A stretch of DNA of 64,000 nt from Tenrec ecaudatus. Its lineage: Eukaryota > Chordata > Mammalia > Afrosoricida > Tenrecidae. The translations under genes were made by a program, and so were the position numbers. This document shows, piece by piece, positions 34,623 to 46,404 of this stretch. Where the stretch lies: contig NC_134536.1 in NCBI RefSeq assembly GCF_050624435.1, positions 7,444,758-7,508,757 on the forward strand, read 5' to 3'. The notes below the pieces were generated by a model. That model saw nothing but the letters and a program-made list of their open reading frames with translations, did not search any database and was not told the origin of the DNA. How positions within the stretch are numbered: the first letter of the stretch is position 1; every line of letters starts with the position of its first letter.

Positions 34623-35436
34623 AATGCAGTTGTCCGTGTCTATCTTGAAGAAGGTATGTCATTTCTGTTGGTGGGTAAACCAGGTGGGGCACCCTTCTAT
34701 TGGAAGCATGCTTACTATTAGTTGTGTAGATCCCCAGTGGGAGAAGACACCTATATTATACTCCTGATCAGGAACTTCTGACCGAGTTTCTATCCAGCCC
34801 TTGTTGACCACTGGAACTTTAGATTCTGCACTTTGCAAGTCCACAACATCCTTCACAGGCCACACAAGGAGGGCCTGATTTGGAAACCCCACTAAGACAA
34901 CTGGACTTTACTTTAAACACACCTGTATGCAGATGAAAGGACCCGAAATATTTCCTTGGACTTGCTGGCACGCCCTAGTGTGAGAAGAAGCAGATGACTA
35001 CAGTCCCAAGGTTATGGATTTGGAAATCGCTGGACTTTGGTTAAATCTCTTGCTTCGAAGGCATCCAAAGAACGGCACCTTGTTGTTAGGTGTGTATCTT
35101 CATAATCTTTTGTGATGACATGTCTTGGTCTGGCAGGCATAGTTCTGCCTTTGTGAATGAGCGTTGTTGAAAGTTTTGCCCTGTCGCCAACCCTCATTGT
35201 TTGTGTAACTAGTGTCCAGTCACTTACGTTTTTCATCTGTACCAGTCCACAGTTCATGTATTTTAGTCTAAGAAACTGTCCTATACATGTATACTTTCCT
35301 TTTCTCGATAGTATTTTAAATTCCATACTATTGGCCAAATTAATGATACTATCAACAGAATTGCAGTGTGCCCGATGGGGATGATTTATAATGTTCCCAA
35401 ATAAAATGATAATGATGTCTCTAAAGTGGACCAGGG

Positions 35437-35513
35437 AGATATATATATATATAATATCTTAAATATATATATATAATATCTTAAATATATATAAAATATC
35501 ATATATATATTTA
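35437..35513. repeat. AT-rich microsatellite
   Basis: Three blocks of (AT)n separated by 'aatatcttaa'. Confidence 0.9.
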
Positions 35514-36385
35514 AGTTTGCACTCAGTCAAAGCCCTAATCTAAGAAAAGTCATTCTTGTGATGTGGCCCTACTTGATACTAGCCTTCATGAAGAGATCAT
35601 TGATGACATGGGTGCTATAGTAGAGTAGGAAGCAATCAGATGGTGCCCAGATATCAGAAAGAACAGTATCTGGGCATCTTAAAGGCTTGACTTAAAACAA
35701 GCAACCATCTAAGTGAGGTGTCAGCTAAATCCACAGGGAGGAAGCACACCAGTCTGGGTGATCCAAGGATTATAAATAGTGAATTCCAAGCCCACATGAG
35801 GGAACTGCAGTAGAGCTTGCATTCTGAGCAACTACTTTGCAGAAGGCTATGGGGGACAGTGACGGCACGAAACCCCTTTGCAGGGTCTCCACGTGGATTG
35901 ACCCTCCAGTGATCCCTCTGACTGTTGACCAGGACACGAGCAGCCTTCCTACCAGACAGAAAGAGGATTACTGCAGATGTTTTCAGGTTAAAATTTAACC
36001 AATGATAACAGCTCATCGTTTGTTCTCCCTTTTGACCCATTTTAAATTTGTTCTAGTTTTTATTATTTTCTGTTTTCTTTTTGATCGAGCCTTTTCTCTG
36101 TTTATTTTATTTTTTTACTCTTGTTGGGTTTTTCTTTTTGGCTATATTTTTCTTTACATTAAATCCAAGATTGCCAAATCTATAGAGGCAGTAAGTGGAT
36201 TAATAATTTCTTAGGGTTATGGCAAGTAAGGTTAGGGGGGGGGATGGAGAGCTAAAAATAATGAGACCAGAATGAAGCAAATATTCTACAATTGATGGTG
36301 GTGGAACAACTCTTAAATAGGGTTAGGCCATTGAATTGTATGATGTGTGAACTATATGTCAGTAAAACGGTTTAAATGAAAAAAA
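35510..36385 (+). mobile_element. LINE-like 3' end, second family, copy 1
   Basis: It ends 'ggttaggccattgaattgta', 'tgatgtgtgaactatatgtc', 'agtaaaacggtttaaatg' and a nine-base A run. The copy at 50110 shares this end and the upstream 'tgacccattttaaa' block. This is a poly(A)-tailed retroelement. The 5' limit is uncertain. Confidence 0.65.
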
Positions 36386-37307
36386 AACTGGCAGGTTTCT
36401 TAATATAAAAAGAACACAAGACCACGGGTTCCAATTGAGAAAAAAATCAAGCAATATAGAGATCTATAGATGATAATGGTGGCAGTTGTCCCTTCCACTC
36501 ATCTTGGCGCACCCTTTCTACCCCGGAGGGTAACTTTCTAGATCTTTTCCTGTGCAATCTCATATTCGGATTTTCTCTCTCTTTTCACTAGGAAACATTT
36601 AATACAAAGAAAAGTAGACAGCGAGGTGTGTAGCTGCGCTTTTGTTGGCGTCACTCCTCTTCTGTACATATTTGATGGGCATTAGCTTTCTCTGTGAACT
36701 GTGGATACTTCCCTCTCCCAACTCTCTCCCCTTCCTCTCTGCCTTCCTCTATTTCTTCCAGATCTAAGGCCCAAGCTAGCATTCTGTCATCCATCTTTCC
36801 ACTGAGCCACGGAATGGGATTGCTAATGGTCTCCAAATTTTAAAAAATAAGTACTCTAGCACATTTTCATCCACATGTTACTTTATAATCAAACTGGATA
36901 GTTGTTTCACGTCATTCCAAGTGAGTATTGATATCCCTCAATTCTTGGGATCACTGTCCAGTATTGTATGCTATTAAATTATTTCCTCGTTGGTACACAT
37001 TGATACTACTTCAGCTCTGATGTATCAACAGTTTCTCTCCTGGGCATAGGCTTCTGAGTTTTAATAACTTAGAAATGCTTCCTTCTCCACAATGTCATTT
37101 AAAAAAGAATGCACTTGGTTTACAGTTTCCTTTTGTGTTAGCGTTTCGTTAACCTTTAGTCAACTTCCAGTGTTTTGTTTAGGATGTAAGGTAGGAATTT
37201 AATATTATCCCCAGCCCCCTCCAACCTTGGGTGCTCTGTTTTTTCCACACCACCTCTTCCCCTTCCCCACTGGTTTTGTTTAGGGTACGCTGACGTTCAC
37301 ATAGTAC

Positions 37308-37407
37308 CTGCCAAGTTTTTCCACATCCTCCACGGTCTCAGGTAAAGCGATGCCCTTGGTTTCAGGCAATAGCATGACAAGCGCACCACAGAGGGATGCC
37401 AGGACGC
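37308..37407 (-). CDS. SLC22A3: SLC22A3 exon 10: TM12 and start of C-tail
   Basis: On the - strand an acceptor cttcgcag precedes the exon and CAG/GTACTA follows; it is 100 bp, with two split bases at each end. It encodes [20 protein letters not shown] followed by [14 protein letters not shown]12 ends at the conserved PETKG motif of the SLC22 family. The VEKLG block is specific to OCT3. The exon joins exon 9 through a Gly codon and exon 11 through a Ser codon. Confidence 0.96.
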
Positions 37408-37599
37408 CTGCGAAGTAGAGAACATGTGTTACCCACAGCCTCCTCTCCGCTCACTCTGGGCGTGGCTGTGCTCACTTATCTTCCAGAGGCCCTCAACAAC
37501 TCTCCGCGGGAGCTCAGGGGTGAGCACTTAGCTGTGAACCAGAAGCTTGGCACTCGCACGCGCCAGACCCTCCAATGGAGACAACCGAGACGGCTGTTT

Positions 37600-37705
37600 C
37601 TGTTGAGGTTGACAGCACTGGAAAGGCCGCGCTGGGCAGTTCTACCCTGTGCTCTAGGGTTGGTTTGCGTCAGAACGGACCCAGGGGCAGTGGGTTTGAT
37701 TCCCT
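37600..37705 (+). mobile_element. AfroSINE 3' half
   Basis: It keeps 'gggcagttctaccctgtgct' and 'ctagggttggtttgcgtcag' and ends 'ggggcagtgggtttgattcc'. Confidence 0.7.
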
Positions 37706-37964
37706 TAAGAGTCCACGAGTGATGCATATCTGTTTCCAGCATCTTCAGCCTAAGGGCATCTCCCCAACAACAGCCAGAGACACCCACCCTCTCCTCTTTG
37801 ATGTGCCCACCCTCAACCCCATGTTCTCCTCCATCTGTTTTCAGAGCCAGGCTGCAGGAGAACCCCGCAGCTCCTGCTCTCGCTGCATCTGTGCAGCCCA
37901 TTGGGGTGCCGGCAAGTGGCCAACCGCTGCTCCCTGGACAGGCCCTGCTCTGTGGCGTCTGCTG

Positions 37965-38180
37965 GCTCTGGGGTGTGTTGTTGTCGTTGTTAGGCGTTGT
38001 GCAGGTGGTTCTGACTCACAGCACCCCATGCTCAGCAGACGCAAACCCTGCCTGCCCCTGCCAGCCTCACGATCGCTAGGTTTGGGCCCACCGTCGCACC
38101 CACTGTGCCCATCCATCTTGCCAGGGGTCTTTTCCTTTGTTCTGGGGTGTCCACCTGCACATTCCAAGCTCCTGCTATCA
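37965..38180 (-). mobile_element. RTE/BovB 3' fragment, antisense
   Basis: It begins with a 'gttgttgtcgttgtt' run, then 'ggcgttgtgcaggtggttct', 'gccagcctcacgatcgctag' and a 'ctgtgcccatccatcttgcc' block, the terminal antisense order of the family. Confidence 0.75.
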
Positions 38181-38284
38181 CGTCACCGAATGACACATGG
38201 AGAGGAACCGTGCAGCAGTGTGTCCACCTAAAAGGGCCAATGGTGGTTAGGTTCCACCGAGGTGATTCCAATCCCTAGCCGCCC

Positions 38285-38460
38285 ACCTGCAACCAAAGGA
38301 AACCCCGGCTGGTCGGCGCCATTCCCACAATCCTTAGAGCTGAGCCCAGTGGTGCAGCCACTGTGTCCATCCATCTGGCCGGGGGCTTTCTTCTTTTCTG
38401 CTCCCCCCTCCACCCCTTTACCAAGCATGATGCCCTTCTCCAGGGACGGTTTCTCCAGGG
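38285..38460 (-). mobile_element. RTE/BovB 3' fragment, antisense
   Basis: 'agccactgtgtccatccatc', 'tttaccaagcatgatgccct' and 'tctccagggacggtttctcc' are the antisense blocks. It is a second copy or a tandem duplicate of the preceding part. Confidence 0.75.
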
Positions 38461-38461
38461 C

Positions 38462-38615
38462 AATGGACAGAAATAATCTTAAAGTACAGCCAGAATGCCC
38501 CTTAGAAATGAAGGCGGTAAGACTCTCATGTACTTTGGACATGCCATTAGGAGAGACCCAGTCCCTAGAGAAAGACATCATGCTCGGTAAAGAAGAGAGT
38601 CCGATCCGGTGGTCC
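38462..38615 (+). mobile_element. RTE/BovB 3' fragment, sense
   Basis: It has 'ttaaagtacagccagaatgc', 'ctcatgtactttggacatgc' and 'agacatcatgctcggtaaag'. It lies back-to-back with the antisense copy and forms a hairpin with it. Confidence 0.75.
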
Positions 38616-39149
38616 TCGCTGCACCAGGCTGGAAGCATCACTGACTTGGTGAACATGTCCGCCTTCCCTTGGCTGCCATTCCGTCCTTTCTGGTCTTCCT
38701 CCTACTCTCCTTAGCTGAATCCTTGCCTATTGCTGCTCCCTCTTCTCCATTTGTCTGTCTGTCATCAGAGTTATATTTCTAAAATGCAAATGTGCTAGTC
38801 ACCCCCCCCCCCCCACTTCAATGCTTCAGGAGAAAAGACAACAGCCTTTGTGACCTGGCTCCTCTCTGTCTATCTCTCCAGCATCGCCTGGCTCCTGGCT
38901 CCACCCCACACTCAGCACTCTGCCTTTTAGTCTGTTGGTTGCCTGAAGACACATCTTCCTCTTGATGTAGGCCTTTCCATGACCCGGGGTACCACCCCCC
39001 ATCTCTCCCTTGGGGAGCTTCCATTCATTTCAGATCCCAACCAACCTATTACTCTCTTCTCTCTGGTTTCGCCCTGCGATACGCTCTCACAGAGCCCTTC
39101 CTTCTCAGTAGGTTAGCATTTATCGCCCTTGATTGTGGCTGAGTTTTGC

Positions 39150-39470
39150 AAAGCGTGGCTCTGTACCCAGCTAGACAGAAAGAAGAAGGGACAAATCTGC
39201 TTTGGAAGAAGGACAGCTAGAAGCTCCTTAGACGTGAGGATGGCGAGACGTCATACATGTTATCATGAGGGGCCAGTCACTGCAGAAGGGGCTTCACCGC
39301 CCTTGGTAAAGTAGAGGGCTCTTGAGAAAGAGTAAGACCCTCAATGAGATAGACTGACACAGTGGCTGTAATATTGGGCTCGCCCACAGAAAGGACGGCG
39401 CAGGTCCAGTCTGCGTTTCATTTTTGTACACGAGTTTGCTATGAGTCAGAACTGACTCGATGTCACCAAA
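39150..39470 (+). mobile_element. RTE/BovB 3' end, sense
   Basis: 'agaagctccttagacgtgag', 'gatggcgagacgtcatacat' and 'gagtcagaactgactcgatg' mark the sense 3' end. Confidence 0.75.
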
Positions 39471-40434
39471 TCACTGCAAAAGACAAACTGATTTTTAAAA
39501 GTGTGGCTCTCTCCCTAAGTAGACCCTGAGAAGTAAGGGACTGTGTGGGGTGATCGCACTTGGCTCCCCTCCTGTCATCCACAGTCCAGCCAAAGGAGCT
39601 CCGAGATCCGACTGCTGAGCAATGGCTTTTTGAGCCCTGAACTTTATGACCAATGGCCATTGCGTGTATTATTAGTTGTGTAGGATGTCCTCCTGGACAG
39701 AATGTTTTTATTCAAATTGAACTTCTGAGCAACAAATAAAAACCACTCCCTATGAAAAGAGTAGGGAGTGGACCTTGGGGAAGGCAGAGTAAGGCAGAGG
39801 CCAACAGTATCCTTGGCTGCTGAGTGGGGACAGGAAGGTGTGCGGTCCAGGCAGCAATGTTATATTAGCACTGGGTTAGCATCGGATAAAATCGCCTTCA
39901 AGCTTCCCCACCAAGCTCTGATTCTCTCTATCCTTCGATGAAGCCCATGAAGTTTGGAGTGGGGAGGAAGGTACAAATAAGGTTATGGCCTATCTGTAAG
40001 TGAATCTGTGTCCCCAATTCTTTCAGCACGGCGCTTTAGCACAAAGCAGATTGATGAAGAACATCAGCCAATGTGGAACACTGAGAAATGCAATGCGTCT
40101 TTACACTTGTTTTCAAAACAGGTTCTCTCTGGTCGCGTGGGAATGATTGGTTCTGTTCCCCGAATCTATAAAAGGCTTGCGATAGGATTTGGGTTTGACC
40201 TAGCACCCAGACGGAGAAGGTCAAAGTGCACACTGCCCCTCCAAGCCCTTTCACATGGTCTCAGTGAGCACCACTGACCAGTCTCCAGATTTTATTGGAA
40301 TCGGATTGGTGCCTCACGCTGGAAACCATTGGGATAAGATGTTAACTGGGGATCGGTCATGGCCAATTTGACTTCCATGAAAATAAAGGATGCAGAGGAA
40401 GACACTAGGAATACCAGATCGATGCAGTTCTTAC

Positions 40435-40547
40435 CGAAGATGATAAGAGGTAGTTCTAGCCAAATGGCTGCGAGCCGGAAGAGCAGAAAGGGGGCTATGA
40501 TCCCCCCAAAATCACACAAACCTGAACACAGTGACACGCCAAAGTTC
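40435..40547 (-). CDS. SLC22A3: SLC22A3 exon 9: TM11 to TM12
   Basis: On the - strand a 'tcttgttttccag' acceptor and a GTAAGA donor border 113 bp. The first base completes an Arg codon and the last base starts a Gly codon. It encodes [20 protein letters not shown] and [17 protein letters not shown]. The Asp of CDFGG corresponds to the TM11 Asp that contacts cationic substrates in OCTs. Conservation with human OCT3 is very high over this exon. Confidence 0.97.
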
Positions 40548-40687
40548 CTGGAAAACAAGAAACAGAAACACGTGTGTCGGTGTATGTATATACAGGGAGA
40601 TATTAAGTGAAAGAAGGAATTAGATAAACTCAAGAAAGGCAAGCTATGCAGTCCTAGAAGTAAAATTAAATCTAGTCACATCTTTAA

Positions 40688-40818
40688 ACCCAAAATCAAA
40701 CTCACAGTGGACCCCAGTGAGTTTCCGAGACTAACTGTTACAGGAGTAGAAAGGGCCTATTCTCTTGAGGAGCTGCTGGTGGTTTCACCAGCGCATCACC
40801 ACTACACCACCAGGGATC
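40688..40818 (-). mobile_element. AfroSINE, antisense, truncated
   Basis: It reads 'gtgagtttccgagactaact', 'aggagtagaaagggcctatt' and 'accactacaccaccaggga'. The 3' half of the SINE is shortened. Confidence 0.8.
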
Positions 40819-41332
40819 CTGTGATTCCTGGTTTGGAGGACTGCTGCCCCTGCCTCTAGGCTGCTGGGACTCTGTCTCCTCTGGGTGTAGCTACACCCTG
40901 GGCTAAGGCGAGCCCCCGAGAGTCCCCAGGGTGTCTGCGGTCGGTGTCTTCCGCCAGCAGCTCCTGACCTTGCTTCTCTGTGACCTTCGCTTCACACGCA
41001 TGTCCCTGGGACAATGCCCCTGCCAGGATCAGTCCACAGAAGCCCTCACACTCTGTCTTGTAGTGCCCCCAGCTGCAAGGCCCCGAATGTGATCAGAGGA
41101 GAGACTGTAGCCAAGACACAGTGCTGGCCAGACTCAACCTGTGGCCCATACAGGTGTGCTAACTGGGCCTTCCGATTCCACATCCACGGGCAGAATTTGA
41201 GGAGACCTTGGGTTCCCTTCAGGACCACCCAACAAAGGGAAAGCTAAAGGCCAGTGAGCCACACACATTGCCTGAGTGGTGCTGACAGGAGGCTGTGTTC
41301 TGCATGTGCAATTAAAAAACCCAAAACCCAAA

Positions 41333-41537
41333 TAACCAAACCCACTGCCCTCGAGTCAATTCCAACTCATAGCGACCCTACAGGACAGAGGAGAACTGCC
41401 CCTGTGGGTCTCTGGGACTGTAACTCTTTATGGAGGTAGACAGCCTCATCTTCCTCCCATGGAGCGGCTGGTGGTTTCAAACTGCAGACTTTGCAGTAGC
41501 AGCCCAATGCATAACCACTAAGCCACCAGGGCTCCTC
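41333..41537 (-). mobile_element. AfroSINE, antisense, full length
   Basis: It runs from 'ccaaacccactgccctcgag' to 'aaccactaagccaccagggc' and is one of the best preserved copies. Confidence 0.92.
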
Positions 41538-41970
41538 CCGTGGGCAATCGCATGATGCAGATGTTCAAAATCTTTGGAGAACAGCCAAAACAGGGCGCAG
41601 AAATGTGAAGCAAGCAGGAGCTGTTGGAACAATGATGCCACCAGACTCGCTGGCACAGGGTGGTCGCACACCTTCAGTTTGTAAAACAAGGAAATATCTG
41701 CAAACTGCAGCCGAGTGAGGCGCTGCCTGTACCCCCTTCCCACATGACCAGGGCTGAGCATAAACCAGAAACCCCTCTCTCACAAGATGTGAGGAACAGC
41801 AATGCCAAAACGGCAGTGATAAATCAACGCACATCTTCTTGACTGCTTAATTCAGCCCAGACTGAGAGGCGGCGAAGGCATGGGATCCAGTTCATCATTT
41901 TTGAAGCCAACTTGAAACATCTGGCGTGTGAGGGACTTATGAGAAACTGTGATATTTAAATTGGAATTAC

Positions 41971-42079
41971 CGTAAAGTTGTTGGATACAGTTCTGAATTT
42001 ACCAAATAAACAATTTCAAAGGCCATGGTTATTCCCAGTCTCCCGAGGGTGGCAACTGTGGTCCTCAACCATGGTATCC
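41971..42079 (-). CDS. SLC22A3: SLC22A3 exon 8: TM9-TM10
   Basis: On the - strand a 'gtgtgtttacag' acceptor and a GTAATT donor border 109 bp. It encodes [20 protein letters not shown], then [15 protein letters not shown], and ends two bases into the Arg codon finished in exon 9. The ELYPTTLRN motif is the SLC22 signature before TM11. Human has GIAWLR where this exon gives GIPWLR. Confidence 0.96.
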
Positions 42080-42194
42080 CTGTAAACACACAATGGGGGG
42101 AGGAGGGGAAGAGTTAGTGGTGTTTTTTCATTAACATTCAACAAAACAACCCAAGATGTTGGCTGGTATCTCACCAGCCCCCCACCCGCCCCCC

Positions 42195-42400
42195 AAAAGC
42201 CTCACTGTCCTCGAGTGGATGCTGACTCACAGGGACCCTGTAAGGCAAACAAGGTAGAACCCCCCCCTCCCCGTGAGTTTCTGAGACTGTAACTCTTTAA
42301 GGGAGTAGAAAGTCTCATTTTTCTCCCTTGGAGAAGATGGGGGCTTTGAACCACTGGCCTGAAGGTTAGCAGTCCAATGTGTAACCACTGTGCCACCACA
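42195..42400 (-). mobile_element. AfroSINE, antisense
   Basis: It runs from 'aaaagcctcactgtcctcga' to 'tgtaaccactgtgccaccac'. Confidence 0.9.
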
Positions 42401-42744
42401 CAAATGATGAGCGCCTTGCTAATCTTGTAGCCGAGCTACAGTACACGCTGGGGCCAGCAGCAACAACAGGAATGGCCATCAGTCATATTATCATACACTT
42501 CTAGCAGAACTGGTTGATGATGCTGGTTTTCAGATCCGGGTCTTGGAGAGGCGAGGGGGCCTCTATTGTCAAAGTTGCACATTTCTTGGGAAAGGCTGGG
42601 GTGCCTGGACTCAAAGCTCTACCTTTCTGATTCTCACCTCTATACTCTCTCTACTGCATTCAGCTATTTTAGAGGGCAAAGAATGCTACTCAGAAATGGA
42701 AACTAAACAACAAGGATTTGCTAGGGGAAGATGCACCTTTTCTA

Positions 42745-42915
42745 TGTGCTGCCTTCGGCAAGGCCAGCGGTTCAAAACCACTGGTCGCTATGTGGGAGAA
42801 GGATGAGACGTTGCTACATTCTGGAAAACCCACAGGGGCAGCTCTACCCTGTCTGAAAGGCTCTCTGTGAGTCACCATGGACTCGATGGGAGTGAGGTGT
42901 GTTTTCACTTTTTTT
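42745..42915 (+). mobile_element. AfroSINE
   Basis: It has 'ggcaaggccagcggttcaaaa', 'acccacaggggcagctctac' and ends 'actcgatgggagtgaggtgt'. The 5' end is worn. Confidence 0.85.
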
Positions 42916-43309
42916 GCTTTTGCATTTCTCTACTAGAACCCTATTCAGAAGGTAGAGGGGGAGCGTGAGAGTGGTGTAGAGATGGTGGTGTCATGCCCAC
43001 AGAACGGCAGCAGGATCAACTCACTCACTCATTGTTTTTCTCTTTCCCAGTCTCACCCCTTCTCCTCATAAATACATGCCCGGGTGCAGTCTAGCACTGA
43101 CGAACCACCTAACTCGTCTCCAGTTCTTTAACCGTCCCTCCCCTCCCTCCGGAGGGGTTCACGTGTTTTACCTCATTGTGCACCTTAGATCTGTGTATGT
43201 TCACTTGCATATTTAGGATCCATTGGTACATGGAGGTCAAGATGGGTGACACTCCCCACCCCCCCAGACAGTGACAGGAGTGGTTGTTCACTGAGGGTAC
43301 AGGAGGAGG

Positions 43310-43471
43310 GAGGGGGTGGAAGGGGAGCAGATAGCATCGATGATTGAACGACCCCGCCCAATGAGATTGAATAGCATGTGTGTGTGAATGAATATATTGG
43401 AATGTGCAAGGTATGTCCAGAAAACTTCCATAAAATAAATAAGATGAAGAAACGGTCTAAAAAAAAAAAAG
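43310..43471 (+). mobile_element. Retroelement 3' end with A-tail, third type
   Basis: The sequence up to 'aagatgaagaaacggtct' ends in 12 A residues (43460-43471). The type is not identified. An RTE/BovB fragment abuts its tail directly. Confidence 0.45.
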
Positions 43472-43690
43472 AGATCCAGATTCATCAGGCTCACATGCGT
43501 TGGCTATGTTGTCAGGAGAGAGCAGTCCCTGGAGAAGGGCATCATGCTCCGCACAGCGGAGAAGCAGCCAGAAAGGAGGAGGAGGACTGTCAACCAGATG
43601 GAGTGGCCTGGGGCTGTGACCATGAGCTTGGACAATGAGCTTGGACGATTGTGAGCACTGCTTGGGGCGGGGCAGGGCGGGGTTTCCTTC
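43472..43690 (+). mobile_element. RTE/BovB 3' end
   Basis: 'ggctatgttgtcaggagaga', 'ccctggagaagggcatcatg' and 'ggactgtcaaccagatggag' are in sense order. Confidence 0.8.
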
Positions 43691-43729
43691 TGCTGTGCCT
43701 CTGAGAAAGCACCTAGCAACAATGATGCT

Positions 43730-44170
43730 GCTTTGAGGACTAAGGTGCCCCTGGCCCGAGTCAGGGCTCCCCCATCGCCTCATCCGCATGTGAAAGTTGA
43801 AAGTTGGACACTGACTAAGGAAGATGATCGAAGAACCGGTGCATTTGAATGTTGGTGCTGGAGAAGAACGGAAAGTCCATTGGACTGCCCAAAGGAGAAA
43901 GTGACCTGTCTTAGAAGTAAGACCTGACGGTTCCTTGGAAACAAGGCTGTCAAGACCCCATCTTGCATTCTTTGGACATGTTGTCAGGAGAGACCAGTCC
44001 CTGGAGGACATCATGCTTGAGAAAGTGGAGAGGCAGCGACAAAGAGGTGGACTGACCCAGTCGCTGCCGCCACTGTGAGGCTGGTGCAGGAGCCGGCAGT
44101 GTTTCCTTCTGTTCACTGAGGTGGCGGGGGAGGGGGGAGGGGGAACAGACCTCGATGGCTCCTAACAACA
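43730..44170 (+). mobile_element. RTE/BovB 3' end, longer copy
   Basis: It starts with the last coding region ('gaaagttggacactgactaa', 'gcatttgaatgttggtgctgg') and continues to 'tctttggacatgttgtcagg' and 'gaggctggtgcaggagccgg'. It lies in tandem with the copy at 43472, in the same orientation. Confidence 0.85.
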
Positions 44171-45959
44171 GCAGCATCTGTTGGCTCTGGCACCTGACAA
44201 TGACTCCTTCGTCTCACTCTGGTTATGTTCAGAAACCCCGTTTCTCTCCACCATGAGGAGGAGAAAGCACCAAAGGCCTCTCTCTGGGTGTTTTCTGGTC
44301 TTGAGCTTCCAGGGCCCAGGGGTGATCAGCAGTGTTCTATTTTCCCCCGGAGCGGGGCCAATGACGCCATCCTTTCCTAGAGCCTGGGATTAACAGGATG
44401 GAGACCTTGCCTGAGCAGGAGCAGAGCCACGCTGGCTCAGCTCACGCCTGGATTTCGTCTCCAAGCACAGAACTCTGGCCTTGTGTACTTACATGTCTCG
44501 CTCAGGACCAACCGCCTCCCTTGTCCACTGAGAGGCTGATTGCCCCTGCCTGAAGACAGGCGTTTTTAATTAGACAATTAGGCACGAATCAGGAGGCTGG
44601 AAGAAGTCCGTGGGTGCTGCGTGTCCTCTTAGAGAACGGCTCACTGCCGAGAGGGGCCCAGGCGCATGCCCCCTGTGGCCGTCCTGCTGATTCTGACTGT
44701 GGCCACACCAGGGACTATGGAGTGGAAGGGCACCACGCGTGGTCTTCCGGCCACGACTATTCAGAAGCAGTCAAGAGCCAGGCCTTTCTGCAGCAAGACC
44801 TCCGGCTGGGTTCAAACTGCCCCCTTTTCAATGGGGAGCCATGTGCCCTTCACCCCTGCTCACCCACCGAGGACTCTTCTGGACAGGCCCTGAGAGAAAA
44901 ACAGGATTCCAGACTCTGGCTCGTGGCCGGGAGGCCCTCATCTAGCACAGCCTGCTTGCGAGTTGCCTGAGAACATTCCAGAGGATGAGATCCTTGTCCC
45001 AGCTGAAAACACCTGCAGCCTTCACGGAGGGAGGGGCGCTGGCTGGAGGGGCGCGTGGGGGACAGCCATCTGCTCTGGCGGGAGCCGTTGTAAACATGTG
45101 TTTATTTAGACAACGCTCTGGCTTTCCAGCCAGCTTGGGCAGGGGGGCCAGGAAATGCTCGCCCACCCCCCTGCCGTCAGTGAGCACCAGGTGGTGCCTG
45201 GTGTTTAGGTGGCGGGTAATGGAAAGAGGAGATGCAGTCTGGAGGTCCTGGGCCCCGCCAGACAGTGCAAGCTTCCCTCCCCACGTCAGTCTGCAGCCAA
45301 GGAGCCTCTTGGGGGCAGTGAGTTTCGGTCCATGAAGGAAGAGGGGCTCGGAAGAGGCGAGGGAGAGTGGCTATCCAAGTCACCAACCGGAACCAGCGTC
45401 GCCAACCTGTGTGCCGAGCGAAAGCGGAGCCAGTGATGGCGTTGCTGTGTCTCTTCCCAACACCAACCAACCGTCTGCATTTTAGAGAAGAGGAAGGCAG
45501 GGGAGAAGGCCCCTTGCTACCATGCAGGGAGAGCACGCCATTGTCCAGGTTAGGCACATGCGCTAGACGTTGTCCTCAGGGAGGAGCAATGACACGTTAG
45601 ATTGGCAACCGAGGTTGGGCTGGTTGGGTAGGAGGAGACCACACCCAAGGCTCTGAATGTCAACACAGGCACCGGGGCAACGTGTGCCCAGCTCAGCGCA
45701 AACGCACAGGGGAGGCTGCCCATTTAGGCAAATATCGTGAAAACGCTGTCAGGAAGAGCAGCCTTAGGGAGACGGCCTCCCTTGCCTCCATCGGAAACAC
45801 TCCCCACTCTTTCTCTAAAGCAGAGAGGCCAGTACCTAACTACACCGAGGAAACATGCACCTTTCCTCTAGTTCTTTAATGCTTCCTCCCCGCACTATCA
45901 TGGTTCCGATTCTACCTTGCAAATCTGGCTAGACCAGAGCATGTACACTGGTGCAGATA

Positions 45960-46370
45960 AGAGCTGGAAACACAGGGAATCCAGGACAGATAAACCCCTC
46001 AGGATCCAATATTGAGAGTAACGATACCAGGAAGGTAAGGGGAAGGTGGGGTGGGGGGAAGAGGGAACAGATCACAATGATCTACATATACCCACCCTCC
46101 CAAGGGGATGGGCAACAGAAAAGTGGGTGAAGGGAGACGTCGGACAGTGCAAGACATGAAAAAGTAATCATAATTTATAAATTATCAAGGGTTCGTGAGG
46201 GAGGGAAGGCCAGGGAGGGAGGGGGAAAATGAGCTGATATCAAGGGTTCAAGTAGAAAGAAAATATCTTGAGCATGATGATGGCAACAAACGTACAAATG
46301 TGCTTGACACAATGGATGGATGGATGGTGATAAGAGTTGTAGGAGCCCCCAATAAAATTTTTTTAAAAAG
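45960..46370 (+). mobile_element. L1-type 3' UTR, sense
   Basis: This is the only sense copy: 'acacagggaatccaggacag', 'aagggagacgtcggacagtg', 'caaatgtgcttgacacaatg', then 'taagagttgtaggagccccc' and a terminal 'aataaaatttttttaaaaag'. The AATAAA before the A-rich tail shows the element's own poly(A) signal. I could not fix a target-site duplication. Confidence 0.85.
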
Positions 46371-46404
46371 GTGTCACAAAAGGAAAGTTTCAAAGGCATT
46401 AACA

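Larger units (their letters stand above)
31422..37307 (-). other. SLC22A3: SLC22A3 intron 10
   Basis: This 5.9-kb intron holds AfroSINEs (31545, 32038, 33655), two RTE/BovB pieces in opposite orientation (32100 and 32920), a nested L1 tail (33752), the second copy of an unclassified repeat (34112), an AT microsatellite (35437-35510) and a LINE-like 3' end (35510). In 34630-35430 and 36390-37290 I see no clear feature. Confidence 0.85.
37408..40434 (-). other. SLC22A3: SLC22A3 intron 9
   Basis: A 3-kb intron with a partial AfroSINE (37600), three RTE/BovB pieces around 38 kb including a hairpin, another RTE/BovB end (39150) and a C run (38802-38815). In 38650-39140 and 39480-40430 I see nothing else. 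Confidence 0.85.
40548..41970 (-). other. SLC22A3: SLC22A3 intron 8
   Basis: A 1.4-kb intron with two antisense AfroSINEs (40688 and 41333). The remaining parts, 40825-41330 and 41540-41970, show no feature. Confidence 0.85.

Noticed and set aside
44614..45560. GC-rich block with several 70-125-codon frames on both strands, a possible CpG-island gene
   Set aside because: Frames overlap on both strands without preference, there is no recognised motif, and CpG density looks only moderately raised by eye.
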